Of a stretch of 19,295 bases of DNA, positions 7,011 through 14,960 are shown one piece after another (the stretch's first letter is position 1; the number at the start of each line of letters is the position of its first letter). A program made the translations under genes and the position numbers. Origin of the DNA: an uncultured Granulosicoccaceae bacterium (lineage in GTDB: Bacteria > Pseudomonadota > Gammaproteobacteria > CALCKW01); assembly GCA_937941555.1 (NCBI GenBank), contig CALDHJ010000108.1, positions 1-19,295 of the forward strand, read 5' to 3'. The notes under the pieces were generated by a model. That model did not search any database. It saw only the letters and a program-made list of their open reading frames with translations, and was not told where the DNA came from.

Positions 7011-8114
7011 ATGTCTCGCACTGCCTCGCAAAACGTGACGACGATACAGAAGGGTCGCGGCGCACTCAGCAACCCACCGGGCCGATTCGAAACCACGCAC
7101 GCACACCCAGTAGACGACGGATGGCATCAGGACACACAAGCACAGGTTGCCACCCTGTGGCGGGATGACGTCGCCCGGACAGTCATCACCCGCAATCAGT
7201 CTCCAGACATCAGCTTCGACCGTTCTGTGAACCCGTATCGGGGCTGCGAGCACGGCTGCGTCTACTGCTTTGCACGGCCGACACACGGATACCTCGGGCA
7301 TTCCACCGGTCTCGACTTCGAACGCCTTTTGTATGCCAAACGCGGCGCAGCCTCGCTGCTCGAAAAAGAACTTGCTGCACCGCGATACGAGGTCGCACCC
7401 ATCGCCTTGGGCGTCAATACCGACGCTTACCAACCCCTCGAGCGCAGTCTGAAAATCACCCGCCAGCTCTTGCATGTCCTGGTCGAAACACGCCACCCCG
7501 TTTACCTGATCACCAAATCGGCATTGATCGAGAGAGACATCGACTTGCTGCAGGACCTTGCGTCCGAGAACCTGGTTTCGGTGGCGATCAGTATCACCAG
7601 CAAAGACCGCGACCTGACTCGGCTCTTGGAGCCTCGCGCCGCCAGCACAGCAAGACGCCTCAGAACGCTCAACACGCTGTCCAACGCCGGGATTCCCACA
7701 CGGTTGAGCCTGGCGCCCCTGATCCCGGCACTCAACGAACCCGAGATCGAGTCGTTGGTGCAGTCCGCAGCAGATTGTGGCGCCTCCGCGGCCCACTACG
7801 CACTGTTGCGGCTCCCGCACGAACTCAAACAGGTCTTCAGCGAGTGGCTGCACGCGCACTACCCATTGCGCGCAGCGCGCATCCTCAAGGCAATCCGGTC
7901 AGTTCGCCCTCAACGCGACGCTGATTCCCTCAACGACAGCCGTTTCGGCAGCCGATTCAGTGGCGAGGGCCCGCGGGCGGAATTGATTCAGCAGCGATTT
8001 GACGCGGCCTGCCGACGGGCAGGCATTGCGCAGAACGGCCGCCTGCCGCAACTCAACTGCTCTGCGTTCAGCCCGCCAAACAGCAGCGGGCAGCTCAGCT
8101 TGTTCACTGGCTGA
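7011..8114 (+). CDS. PA0069-family radical SAM protein, SOS-controlled
   Basis: The protein has 367 residues. The iron-sulfur motif C79-x3-C83-x2-C86 (RGCEHGCVYCF) and the preceding FDRSVNPYRG are typical of the PA0069/Rv2578c branch, which resembles spore photoproduct lyase. The N-terminal KGRGALSNPPGRFE (about 14-27) is a family hallmark. Family members bind a 4Fe-4S cluster and S-adenosylmethionine; the substrate is not established, but a role linked to DNA damage is suggested by the LexA operator at 6976-6991. The ATG at 7011 was chosen because GGAGGG (6998-7002 region) lies about 8 bp upstream. A GTG at 7005 is too close to the Shine-Dalgarno sequence. Transcribed alone, it ends convergently with the DUF4870-like gene, about 60 bp apart. 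Confidence 0.93.
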   Translation: MSRTASQNVTTIQKGRGALSNPPGRFETTHAHPVDDGWHQDTQAQVATLWRDDVARTVITRNQSPDISFDRSVNPYRGCEHGCVYCFARPTHGYLGHSTGLDFERLLYAKRGAASLLEKELAAPRYEVAPIALGVNTDAYQPLERSLKITRQLLHVLVETRHPVYLITKSALIERDIDLLQDLASENLVSVAISITSKDRDLTRLLEPRAASTARRLRTLNTLSNAGIPTRLSLAPLIPALNEPEIESLVQSAADCGASAAHYALLRLPHELKQVFSEWLHAHYPLRAARILKAIRSVRPQRDADSLNDSRFGSRFSGEGPRAELIQQRFDAACRRAGIAQNGRLPQLNCSAFSPPNSSGQLSLFTG

Positions 8115-8173
8115 CCGCCATGACACCGCCGCGATTCAGACGGCTGTAGACCGGGACTGGATCGGCTGTGAAC

Positions 8174-8515
8174 TCAGACCCAGCCGGCGTCAGCTTCTTC
8201 GCCGCTTCCCAGTGCGCACCAGCCTCTGGCCAGTCGGAGCATGTAGAAGGTCCAGAACGCGACGAAGATGAAGATGGGAATCAACGGCATCTTGTGCAAG
8301 ATCAAGCCGAGTGCGAGCAAGCCCATCACGACCGAAATGAACCGCACCTGAAAGTCCGTGTGCGACTGCAACCAGGTGCCGGCAGTGGCCGAACGGTTGC
8401 TGAACAACTGGTAGATACCCCAGAGGGTGAACAGCGGCATGAAAAAGCCGAGTGCGAACCACATGTAATTTCTGTGGACCGAATTGACCAATGCGGGATC
8501 GACTGAGGGCGCCAT
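8174..8515 (-). CDS. DUF4870-like three-helix inner-membrane protein
   Basis: The protein has 113 residues, with predicted membrane helices at about 16-38, 57-74 and 77-94. The signature AGTWLQSHTDFQVRFI (about 45-60), followed by a final FYMLRLARGWCAL (about 90-102), resembles the gammaproteobacterial DUF4870 type (GTWLESH...RGWL). Function is unknown in the family. A putative -10 TAGAAT occurs at about 8550 on the minus strand, and GGACGAG lies about 9 bp before the ATG, so it may have its own promoter. It is 89 bp past the end of the MFS gene on the same strand, so readthrough is possible. Confidence 0.85.
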   Translation of the reverse strand: MAPSVDPALVNSVHRNYMWFALGFFMPLFTLWGIYQLFSNRSATAGTWLQSHTDFQVRFISVVMGLLALGLILHKMPLIPIFIFVAFWTFYMLRLARGWCALGSGEEADAGWV

Positions 8516-8604
8516 GCGTGTGTACTCGTCCGGAGGGTTAATCGCCCTATTCTAGCGCCACGATGCGGACCGTGCACACCCAAGGCTGCAAGCGCAGTGT
8601 CGGC

Positions 8605-9762
8605 TCAGCGGCTCCGCCACAAGACCCACAAGACGAGCGCGTAGCCCGGCAGCGCGATCCACAGCAGATCATGCCACCCGATCAGTACGTGCAGCGCACC
8701 GGATGCCAGCGCACACACTGCTACCGAGCTGAACACGAATAGATCATTCAGCCCCTGAACTCGGGCTTTCTCTTCCAGTTCGTAACAGGTTGTCAGCAGA
8801 CTGGTGCCTCCAACGTAGAGGAAGTTCCAACTCACGCCAAGGAACACCAACGCGAACCAGAAACGCCAGAATGACTCTCCGGTGAGTGCGATCGCGATAC
8901 AACCGAGGCCGAGCAACGCCCCACTGCCGATAATTGCCTTCACACCGAACCGGTCGATCAACCGCCCAGTGAAAAATGACGGCAGAAACATCGCCACCAC
9001 ATGGGCTTGAATGACCCACGCAATCTCGGCAAAGGCGAACGCCTCGACGGTCATGGCAAGCGGTGTCGCGGTCATCAACAAGACCATTTGCGCAAATCCA
9101 ACCATCGCCGACAGCATCGCCAGACGCAGCGCAGGTTGTTGCCACAACTCTCGAAAAGGTCGCCCGCCCGAGACGGTCTCGATGTCGGGACGCCCGAGGT
9201 CGCGGATGGAAAAAATGGCCAAAGCAATCAGCACGTAGGTCACCGCGACCGCAATGAAGCTGCCTGCGAACGCATGGCCGGTGACAACATCGCGCGTGAG
9301 GGTTGCGACATTGGGCCCGAGCAAGGCCGCGATCACACCACCCGCCAGTACGTACGAGATGGCGCGGTTGCGCGCGTCAGTCGGCACCGATTCGACAGCA
9401 GCAAATCGGTAGAAATTGCCAAAACCGTTGTGCAGCCCGAACAAGCAGGTGCCGACGCAAAACACCCAGAACTGCGCGTTGACGATGCCGAAGTAAGCAA
9501 TCAGCCCGCCGGCAATACCCAACCACGCCGCCAGTTGGAATCCCGCCCGGCGACCAAAGCGCGCCATGAACTGCGAAGCAGGCGCCGCACACAGCATCGT
9601 TGAGACGTGCTTGAGGGCAGCGGGCAAGGTGGCGAGCACCGGGTCGTTGGCGAGTGCCAAGCCCACAAGTGCCGCACAGGCGACGACCATGGCGTTGGTG
9701 CTGGTCATGAGCCCTTGGCAGGCAGACAGGGTAAAAACCGTTCGGGTGAGCGCGCGAGCCAT
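8605..9762 (-). CDS. Major facilitator superfamily (MFS) transporter
   Basis: The protein has 385 residues and about 12 hydrophobic membrane segments. It has the MFS inter-helix motif after helix 2 (SQFMARFGRRAGFQ, near residues 62-76) and a weaker second copy in the C-terminal half (TGRLIDRFGVKAI, near 242-254). A central loop with charged residues separates the two six-helix halves. It is likely a proton-coupled drug or metabolite exporter; the substrate cannot be read from sequence. The ATG at 9762 was preferred over an in-frame GTG at 9789. The Shine-Dalgarno sequence is weak (GGA about 7 bp upstream). It is divergent from the EndoU gene. Confidence 0.9.
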   Translation of the reverse strand: MARALTRTVFTLSACQGLMTSTNAMVVACAALVGLALANDPVLATLPAALKHVSTMLCAAPASQFMARFGRRAGFQLAAWLGIAGGLIAYFGIVNAQFWVFCVGTCLFGLHNGFGNFYRFAAVESVPTDARNRAISYVLAGGVIAALLGPNVATLTRDVVTGHAFAGSFIAVAVTYVLIALAIFSIRDLGRPDIETVSGGRPFRELWQQPALRLAMLSAMVGFAQMVLLMTATPLAMTVEAFAFAEIAWVIQAHVVAMFLPSFFTGRLIDRFGVKAIIGSGALLGLGCIAIALTGESFWRFWFALVFLGVSWNFLYVGGTSLLTTCYELEEKARVQGLNDLFVFSSVAVCALASGALHVLIGWHDLLWIALPGYALVLWVLWRSR

Positions 9763-9895
9763 GGTGTATCCGGGTAACCGACAAGTCACGCACGGTGCGG
9801 CACTTGACCAGTGTGTAACAGACCGAGCTCTGCTGGCCTGAGAGATGTCAGTGATAGGATGCCAGATTAATCAGACAAGTCAGAGCAAAGGTGTC

Positions 9896-10468
9896 ATGAA
9901 GTCGAAGAAGTTGATATTCGGGATCATCGCGTTGGTCCTGGTGGCACTCGGTGTCGATCCGCAACAGGCACAAAAGCTGTTGGCCCTGGTGAGTGGTGAG
10001 CAACAGACCACAACACAACAGACCGCAACCTCGAGCACGCACAACAACGTGCAGCGCGACAGCCACAAGAAGTGGTCAGACACAACGCCAGCAATCAACT
10101 TGCACCATGTTTTCGATGGTGAAATCAATCGCAGTGGCAAACCCACGGGGTTTCACTCGCGTCCGGGCGGCCAGGATCCGGAGAACGCCCGGGTTGTCGG
10201 TGTGCGTGACGGCCCCAACCGGCACGGCATCTACACCGCCACCGTGGAAGTCCGAGACGGTGGCCAGTGGAAAGAAAAATTTTCGAGTTTCTTCCCGGAT
10301 GACATGAGCTACGACGAAGTCATCAACGTGGTGATGCACGCCTACCGCAACAGCAGCAATCCAAACAGCCAACCGTGGCGTGGGCCGTCTGGCAAAGGCT
10401 TCGACGTCCAGGGCTATACCCTGCGCGATGGCGACATCAACACCGCCTTCCCGGTCTACGAGAGGTAG
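9896..10468 (+). CDS. EndoU-family nuclease with N-terminal signal/anchor helix (probable toxin)
   Basis: The protein has 190 residues. An N-terminal hydrophobic helix (about 5-19) follows KSKK, a signal peptide or membrane anchor, and then comes a Gln/Thr-rich linker (about 24-60). Residues about 65-190 form a bacterial EndoU domain: HHVFDGEIN with candidate catalytic H70/H71, GKPTGFHSRPGG with H87, KEKFSSFFPDD with candidate K128, and a closing NTAFPVY with T183. EndoU domains are RNases and frequent C-terminal toxins of contact-dependent inhibition and related systems. Here the domain is stand-alone, with no large delivery region. The ATG at 9896 has AAAGG 4 bp upstream; an in-frame ATG at 9845 would place residues before the signal helix. 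The next gene starts 5 bp after the stop and is the likely immunity partner. Confidence 0.85.
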   Translation: MKSKKLIFGIIALVLVALGVDPQQAQKLLALVSGEQQTTTQQTATSSTHNNVQRDSHKKWSDTTPAINLHHVFDGEINRSGKPTGFHSRPGGQDPENARVVGVRDGPNRHGIYTATVEVRDGGQWKEKFSSFFPDDMSYDEVINVVMHAYRNSSNPNSQPWRGPSGKGFDVQGYTLRDGDINTAFPVYER

Positions 10469-10473
10469 CGTTC

Positions 10474-10815
10474 GTGAAACCGATTGAATTCTTTCGCGAT
10501 GGCAATGGAAGCCCGCACGCACGGGGCTCTGACACCCAATTGGCTAACTTCCTGATGACCGATTGCCAATCGTCGGTGAGTGTCATCGATGAACTGCTGG
10601 CCATGCTCGATGTCGAAACGCCCTCTGGACAATTCGTCGGCAACGGCCACCATGTCGAGATCGACGGATCCCGTGTCGGCATCGAACCGCTGCACGCAGA
10701 GCCCGGTGAAACACATCCAGTTCGTCACCTGTCCACGGTTTACTTTCGCGAGACTGTGCAGCGGTGGAAGGCGTTCATCATGGACACCGATGACGAAGAC
10801 CAGACTCAAACGTAA
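10474..10815 (+). CDS. Probable immunity protein for the EndoU nuclease, UPF0231/YacL-like
   Basis: The protein has 113 residues, is acidic and has no signal peptide, so it is cytosolic. It follows the EndoU gene by 5 bp; GTG at 10474 has AGAGG (10461-10465) overlapping the end of the nuclease gene, 8 bp upstream. The layout resembles E. coli YacL (UPF0231): an N-terminal EFFRD, then a helix with VIDELLAML, then GNGHHVEIDGSRVGI (compare GHEYTLWMDGEEVMI in YacL), and a C-terminal YFRETVQRWKAFI. UPF0231 has no established function. Toxin-antitoxin or toxin-immunity pairing is inferred from order, spacing and acidity. The family match is by eye and moderate. The C-terminus is very acidic (DTDDED). 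Confidence 0.72.
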   Translation: MKPIEFFRDGNGSPHARGSDTQLANFLMTDCQSSVSVIDELLAMLDVETPSGQFVGNGHHVEIDGSRVGIEPLHAEPGETHPVRHLSTVYFRETVQRWKAFIMDTDDEDQTQT

Positions 10816-10987
10816 TCGTCTGTGTATCGATACCGGTACGCTTACGATAACCCGGTGAAATCAGACCATCCCGGTGCCGCCAAGCGTGAGTTATTGCACA
10901 ATGTAACCTGGAGTCCGCACGTATGCTGGAGCGAAGCAGGTAGTCTCACGCGAATCGAATGCGCCACACAGTGCGCACGGAGTGGTT

Positions 10988-13927
10988 ATGGGCCGTCAAC
11001 TCAACGCATGCAGTCATCAGATCCTGAAAGTCCTGATTCTGATTTTCGCAACCGCGCTCGCCGGCTGCTCCTGGGTTGACGACACCGGTAAACAGGACAA
11101 CGAGAACCCCGAGATTCAACTGGATGCGCCGTTCCTGAGCTATGAAGAAGGGGACGTCGCGCGCATTCCGGTGTCCGACGATGACCCGGTATCCGCACTG
11201 TTCGAACTGCTTGAATCCGGGCCGACAGTCGCGGGCGCCTGCGGCGAGTTCTTTTCGCCACCAGAAAGCGCCGATTCCCTGGAGCAAGCCTGCGCCGGAT
11301 ATCTCTCGGCTGAGCAGTGCAGCATCCAATTCGAAGCCAACCCTGACAACGACAAGGAATTCATCGCTCGCATCCCCGCGCTTTCCCGCCCACTCGCTCA
11401 GAAATACCGCATTGCCGTTGAGGACCGCACCGGGGCGTCTGACGAACGCGAACTCGAGTTGTGTCTGGTCGCCGTCAACACGGCTCCCATCGCTCGTGCG
11501 GACACCCAATATCAGGTGGTCTATCTGTCCTCGCTGACCACCGAAGACCAAACCTACAACGAGCTGTGCGAACGGGTCTCTGGCGACGGCGTTCTGAGTA
11601 ACGACGATGACGATTTCGACGCCGCCACTGCAAACAACAGCGGCCCGGACTGCCTGAGGGCCGAGCTGGTCGACTCGCCCTACTCGGGATTCAATCTCAA
11701 TGCCGGCGGCGGGTTCACCTTCCGGTCAGACGGCAGTGTCGCGCCAGGCGGCACCCACACCTTCACCTACCGGGCCAATGATGGCGATTTGAGCTCCGAG
11801 CCCACCGAGGTGCGCATTCTGGTTACTGGGACTAACAACCCACCCACCGTTCCGAGCGAAATTCGGGTCTCCGGCCCTGAAAACACCACGACCGAAATCG
11901 ACGTCCTGCGCGACGCACAGGATGAATCAGACAACCTCATCGTCCGCAGCCTTGGCGACCCATCCAACGGATCCGTTGTTGCAACGGACAATCAACGGGT
12001 CCGCTACACCCCTGAGCCGGGGTTCATCGGCGAAGACCGTTTCTCGGTAACCATCGCCGACCCGGCCGGTGCTACCGCGTCAACAACCGTGATCATCAAT
12101 GTGTTGGAGATCAATGATCCGCCCACCATCAACGGGCCCGGCAACCAGTCAACTTATGATGTCTCCAATGAAACTGCACCCTACGCTGAGCGAAGGGTAA
12201 CAGCGACATTGGGTGATGAAGAAACCCCCGTTCAATCGCTGCAAGCCACCGTACGAAGCAGCAACGCCGGCGTGGCTTCGGCGCGACTGGGCAGCGGCAT
12301 CAGCGGTGCAGGTTTGCTCGAGGTGTTCATTCGCCCGATTGCCAACGGCACAGCCACCATCACCCTCAGGGTCACAGACCGCGCGCTCGACAACGGTCTG
12401 TCGGCAGAAACAACCGAAAACCAGTTCACTGTCAGGGTCAGTGGCGTCAACACCGCGCCCACGGCACGAGACGACACTGCAACGGTTGAAGTCGACAACA
12501 CCGTCACGGTCAATGTCCTGAGCAACGACAGCGACCCTGACAACGACACACTGCGAATTGACGCCTTGCTGACATCACCCTCACGTGGTGAGGCCAGCAT
12601 CGTCAACAACCGGATCCGCTACACCGCAGACGACGAGCCCGGCTCCGACTCGATACGATACCGCGTGAGCGACGGACGGGGTGGCACAGCCGAGGCGACC
12701 CTACGGATCACGGTGCAGCAGCCGAACCGCGATCCGAGTGCGGGCAACGATGCATTCTCCCTGGTCAGTGCCACATCCAGCACATTCGATCTCAGTGCAA
12801 ACGACACGGATGCTGACGGTGACCCGCTGAGCTACCAGCTGACCGCCACTGCAGGTCTGAGCGCGAGCGTGAACCCGAACACCGGCGTGCTCTCAGTCAC
12901 GGCACCGGCGGTCACGGCCGACATCACACGCGTCCTGAGCTACACGGTCACTGATGGCAGAGGCGGCTCTGACAGTGCGACGGTCACATTGACGATCACC
13001 GCTCCCGTCAACCGAGATCCGGTTGCCTTGAACGACGCCGTGTCGATTGCGAGCGGCGGCAACGGCACGGTCAACGTCGGCGCAAACGACAGCGATCCCG
13101 ACGGTGACACCCTTAGCTACGAGCTGATCAGCACCAATGGTCTAGCTGTGACACTCGATGCAAACTCCGGCGTGATGTCGATCACTGCACCCACAACAAA
13201 CAACGGTTTGACTCGGACAGTGCGGTATCGGATTCTGGACGGTCGCGGGGGCACAGACCGAGCTGACGTAACCGTGACCATCACGGCCGCGCCAAACCAG
13301 GCTCCGACGGCGGGTAACGACAGCATCGCGCTCGACAGCGGTGAGACCGACACGCTCTCGGTCGGCAACAATGACAGCGATCCAGACGGGGACTCTCTGT
13401 CGTACACCCTCACCAACGTTCCAGGTGACCTCAATGTGGCGTTAAACGCCAACAGCGGACTCATGGAAATCACCGCTCCGAACACACAGGTAGCCCTGAC
13501 CCGCTCTGTGACCTACCAGGTCTCAGATGGCCGCGGCGGCACCGACGCCGCAACCGTCAACGTGTCGGTCGCCGCACAACCCAACGCCGCGCCGAGTGCG
13601 GGAGATGACGCAATCACCCTCGCAAGTGGCGCCAGCGGGTCGATCGATGTCGGCCTGAACGACTCCGACCCGGATGGCGATACGCTGAGCTTCCAGTTGA
13701 CCGATGCTGACGGTCTGACCGTGACATTGGGCAGCAGCTCGGGTGTTATGAGCATTACAGCACCGGCTACCGCAACCGAAATCACCCGAACTGTCGACTA
13801 CGAAATAGCCGATGGCCGCGGTGGGACCGACAGTGCGAGTGTCTCCGTGACCGTGGAAGCAGCACCACCGGAGCCGCCGGAGCCGCCGACAGAAGAATTG
13901 CCCGAGGATGAAGCCGAGACAACCTGA
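10988..13927 (+). CDS. Large repeat-containing lipoprotein with tandem cadherin/Big_9-like domains
   Basis: The protein has 979 residues. The lipobox LAGC (residues 24-27) follows a hydrophobic signal; Ser at +2 predicts the outer membrane. Residues about 28-190 are acidic and contain several cysteines, probably disulfide-paired. VCBS/cadherin-like beta domains follow (GDGVLSNDDDDFDAAT near 200; FTYRANDGDLSSEP near 260). Five tandem Big_9-type repeats run from residue 488 to about 960, each with NDSDPDGDTLSY-like calcium-type loops and DGRGGTDSA-like ends. A Pro/Glu-rich tail closes the protein. It is likely a cell-surface or periplasmic adhesin or scaffold; no enzyme domain was seen. GGAG lies 5 bp before the ATG at 10988; an in-frame GTG at 10982 is within that Shine-Dalgarno sequence. 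The upstream gap (10816-10987) shows no clear terminator. Confidence 0.88.
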   Translation: MGRQLNACSHQILKVLILIFATALAGCSWVDDTGKQDNENPEIQLDAPFLSYEEGDVARIPVSDDDPVSALFELLESGPTVAGACGEFFSPPESADSLEQACAGYLSAEQCSIQFEANPDNDKEFIARIPALSRPLAQKYRIAVEDRTGASDERELELCLVAVNTAPIARADTQYQVVYLSSLTTEDQTYNELCERVSGDGVLSNDDDDFDAATANNSGPDCLRAELVDSPYSGFNLNAGGGFTFRSDGSVAPGGTHTFTYRANDGDLSSEPTEVRILVTGTNNPPTVPSEIRVSGPENTTTEIDVLRDAQDESDNLIVRSLGDPSNGSVVATDNQRVRYTPEPGFIGEDRFSVTIADPAGATASTTVIINVLEINDPPTINGPGNQSTYDVSNETAPYAERRVTATLGDEETPVQSLQATVRSSNAGVASARLGSGISGAGLLEVFIRPIANGTATITLRVTDRALDNGLSAETTENQFTVRVSGVNTAPTARDDTATVEVDNTVTVNVLSNDSDPDNDTLRIDALLTSPSRGEASIVNNRIRYTADDEPGSDSIRYRVSDGRGGTAEATLRITVQQPNRDPSAGNDAFSLVSATSSTFDLSANDTDADGDPLSYQLTATAGLSASVNPNTGVLSVTAPAVTADITRVLSYTVTDGRGGSDSATVTLTITAPVNRDPVALNDAVSIASGGNGTVNVGANDSDPDGDTLSYELISTNGLAVTLDANSGVMSITAPTTNNGLTRTVRYRILDGRGGTDRADVTVTITAAPNQAPTAGNDSIALDSGETDTLSVGNNDSDPDGDSLSYTLTNVPGDLNVALNANSGLMEITAPNTQVALTRSVTYQVSDGRGGTDAATVNVSVAAQPNAAPSAGDDAITLASGASGSIDVGLNDSDPDGDTLSFQLTDADGLTVTLGSSSGVMSITAPATATEITRTVDYEIADGRGGTDSASVSVTVEAAPPEPPEPPTEELPEDEAETT
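12449..13867 (+). repeat. Five in-frame tandem ~285-bp coding repeats
   Basis: Units begin at 12449, 12725, 13010, 13295 and 13583, each with Asn-x-(Ala/Asp)-Pro (for example AAC CGC GAT CCG). The spacings are 276, 285, 285 and 288 bp, i.e. 92-96 residues. Each unit carries ND(S/T)D(P/A)D(G/N)D followed by the DGRGGT(D/A) end motif. The last three are closest in length and motif. They lie inside the lipoprotein gene and are protein-domain repeats, not CRISPR or insertion elements. Confidence 0.85.
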
Positions 13928-14256
13928 CGTGCGATCGGGCAGCTGTACCGTATACGAGTACACATGATCGCGCGCAAATTGCGGGCGACAAAATCCGAAC
14001 CCAGCCATTGCGTCTGAGCAGGAACCCATCCCACCCGATGCCAAAAAGCTGACTCCTGAATCGCGCTACAATCGTGCTAGCTGATCAATTCGCGAGTGGA
14101 TTCAAAACCGTAACGTGTCCATACTTGCGCTTCACGTTAAGCTAAACCGCTGATTGTGGCGGTTATACGTGACCGCCTCTGCTTGGCGACATCGCAACGC
14201 AATTGTCTGCCGACAACGAGAAACCGTTGCGACGCTTAAAAACACAGGAGAACACC
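13928..14256. other. Intergenic stretch without a recognisable gene
   Basis: There are 329 bp between the lipoprotein stop and the ribbon-helix-helix gene. No convincing ORF, tRNA or terminator was seen. A good -10-like TACAAT lies at 14067-14072, but its spaced -35 position is poor. A short CCGC/GCGG hairpin lies near 14147-14162. The ribbon-helix-helix promoter is presumably somewhere here but cannot be placed with confidence. Confidence 0.5.
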
Positions 14257-14580
14257 ATGTCCGCGATGGATCAGCGAGAAGATACTGCGTCACTCTACGA
14301 GAGCACACGCCGGTCGGTTCGCCTGCGGGGCTCAGTAACGAGTATTCGTCTGGAGAACGGCTTCTGGCAGGTGCTCGGCGAGATGGCCGAAGCCGACAAC
14401 CTGTCCTTGCCTCAGCTGATCAATCGACTCCACGAAAATCTTGCGGACACCCAAATCGAGTCACGCAACTTCGCGTCCTTCCTTCGCGTGGTGTGCGCCC
14501 AGTACCTGACCGACAAAGCCCAGCCCGAAGACGCAGAAACCCCGCAGACTGCCACCGAAAACGCGCTTACCGAGAGCTGA
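14257..14580 (+). CDS. Ribbon-helix-helix DNA-binding-type protein (RHH_4-like)
   Basis: The protein has 107 residues. Residues about 19-83 match the RHH_4 pattern: RRSVRLRGSVTSIRLENGFW (strand and first helix), then EMAEADNLSLPQLINRL and FASFLRVVCAQYL. Such proteins bind DNA as ribbon-helix-helix dimers and are often of unknown target. The C-terminal tail (about 87-107) is acidic and probably disordered. AGGAG lies 6 bp before the ATG at 14257. An in-frame ATG at 14203 would add 18 residues but has no ribosome-binding site. The cobalamin riboswitch starts 100 bp downstream; no toxin gene is adjacent, so an antitoxin role is not supported. Confidence 0.88.
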   Translation: MSAMDQREDTASLYESTRRSVRLRGSVTSIRLENGFWQVLGEMAEADNLSLPQLINRLHENLADTQIESRNFASFLRVVCAQYLTDKAQPEDAETPQTATENALTES

Positions 14581-14645
14581 TCGGGGACCCGGACAACCGC
14601 AGAACTCTCGAATTGCTCGGCACGCCCAGCTGCCCTTGATCCCAC

Positions 14646-14674
14646 TTGACCTCTGCCCTGCCAGGGCGCACGAT
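14646..14674 (+). promoter_or_regulatory. Putative promoter of the cobalamin riboswitch transcript
   Basis: A -35-like TTGACC (14646-14651) and a -10-like CACGAT (14669-14674) are separated by 17 bp. The predicted start, near 14681, coincides with the 5' strand of riboswitch helix P1. The spacer contains a near-perfect palindrome GCCCTGCCAGGGC (14655-14667). The -10 is weak, so this is a tentative call. Confidence 0.4.
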
Positions 14675-14680
14675 AGCGCT

Positions 14681-14867
14681 GTGCTGTCAGTTCCCCAATT
14701 GGGGATGAAAAGGGAATCCGGTGATCTCATCACGAGCCATTCCGGAACTGCCCCCGCAACTGTAACCGCCCGCCCAACCCAGGTTGAGCAACGAGCTTCC
14801 GATCCACTGTCGCCTCGCGACGGGAAGGGGAACCACTCGACGCGGAAGTCAGGAGACCTGCTGCCAC
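14681..14867 (+). promoter_or_regulatory. Cobalamin (B12) riboswitch aptamer
   Basis: The conserved pieces appear in order: AAAAGGGAATCCGGTG (14708-14723 region), CTGCCCCCGCAACTGTAACC (about 14747-14766), CCACTG (about 14804), GGGAAGG (about 14822) and GTCAGGAGACCTGC (about 14848-14861), the B12-box end. P1 may pair 14681-14690 with 14858-14867 (two mismatches, two G-U). The aptamer senses adenosylcobalamin or a related cobalamin and usually represses B12 import or synthesis genes. The next same-strand gene is the 77-residue ORF at 14961, with no known B12 gene nearby. Confidence 0.92.
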
Positions 14868-14960
14868 ACATCGCAATCGATCGGGCGGGGTGCACCGACA
14901 ACGCAGCTCGCCACACCGGCTGCGCACCCTGCACATTCACCTGGCAGCGGGGCGCGCCTC

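Noticed and set aside
6954..7859. Minus-strand open frame of 301 codons opposite the radical SAM gene
   Set aside because: It is antisense to the CxxxCxxC-containing gene and runs through its promoter and LexA box; no motif of its own.
12449..13867. Regular repeats as a CRISPR array or insertion elements
   Set aside because: The unit length is about 285 bp, in frame, and encodes beta-domain repeats inside one ORF; there are no short identical repeats with spacers.
14257..14580. Antitoxin role for the ribbon-helix-helix protein
   Set aside because: No toxin-like gene is adjacent, and the RHH_4-type pattern is not a typical toxin-antitoxin partner.
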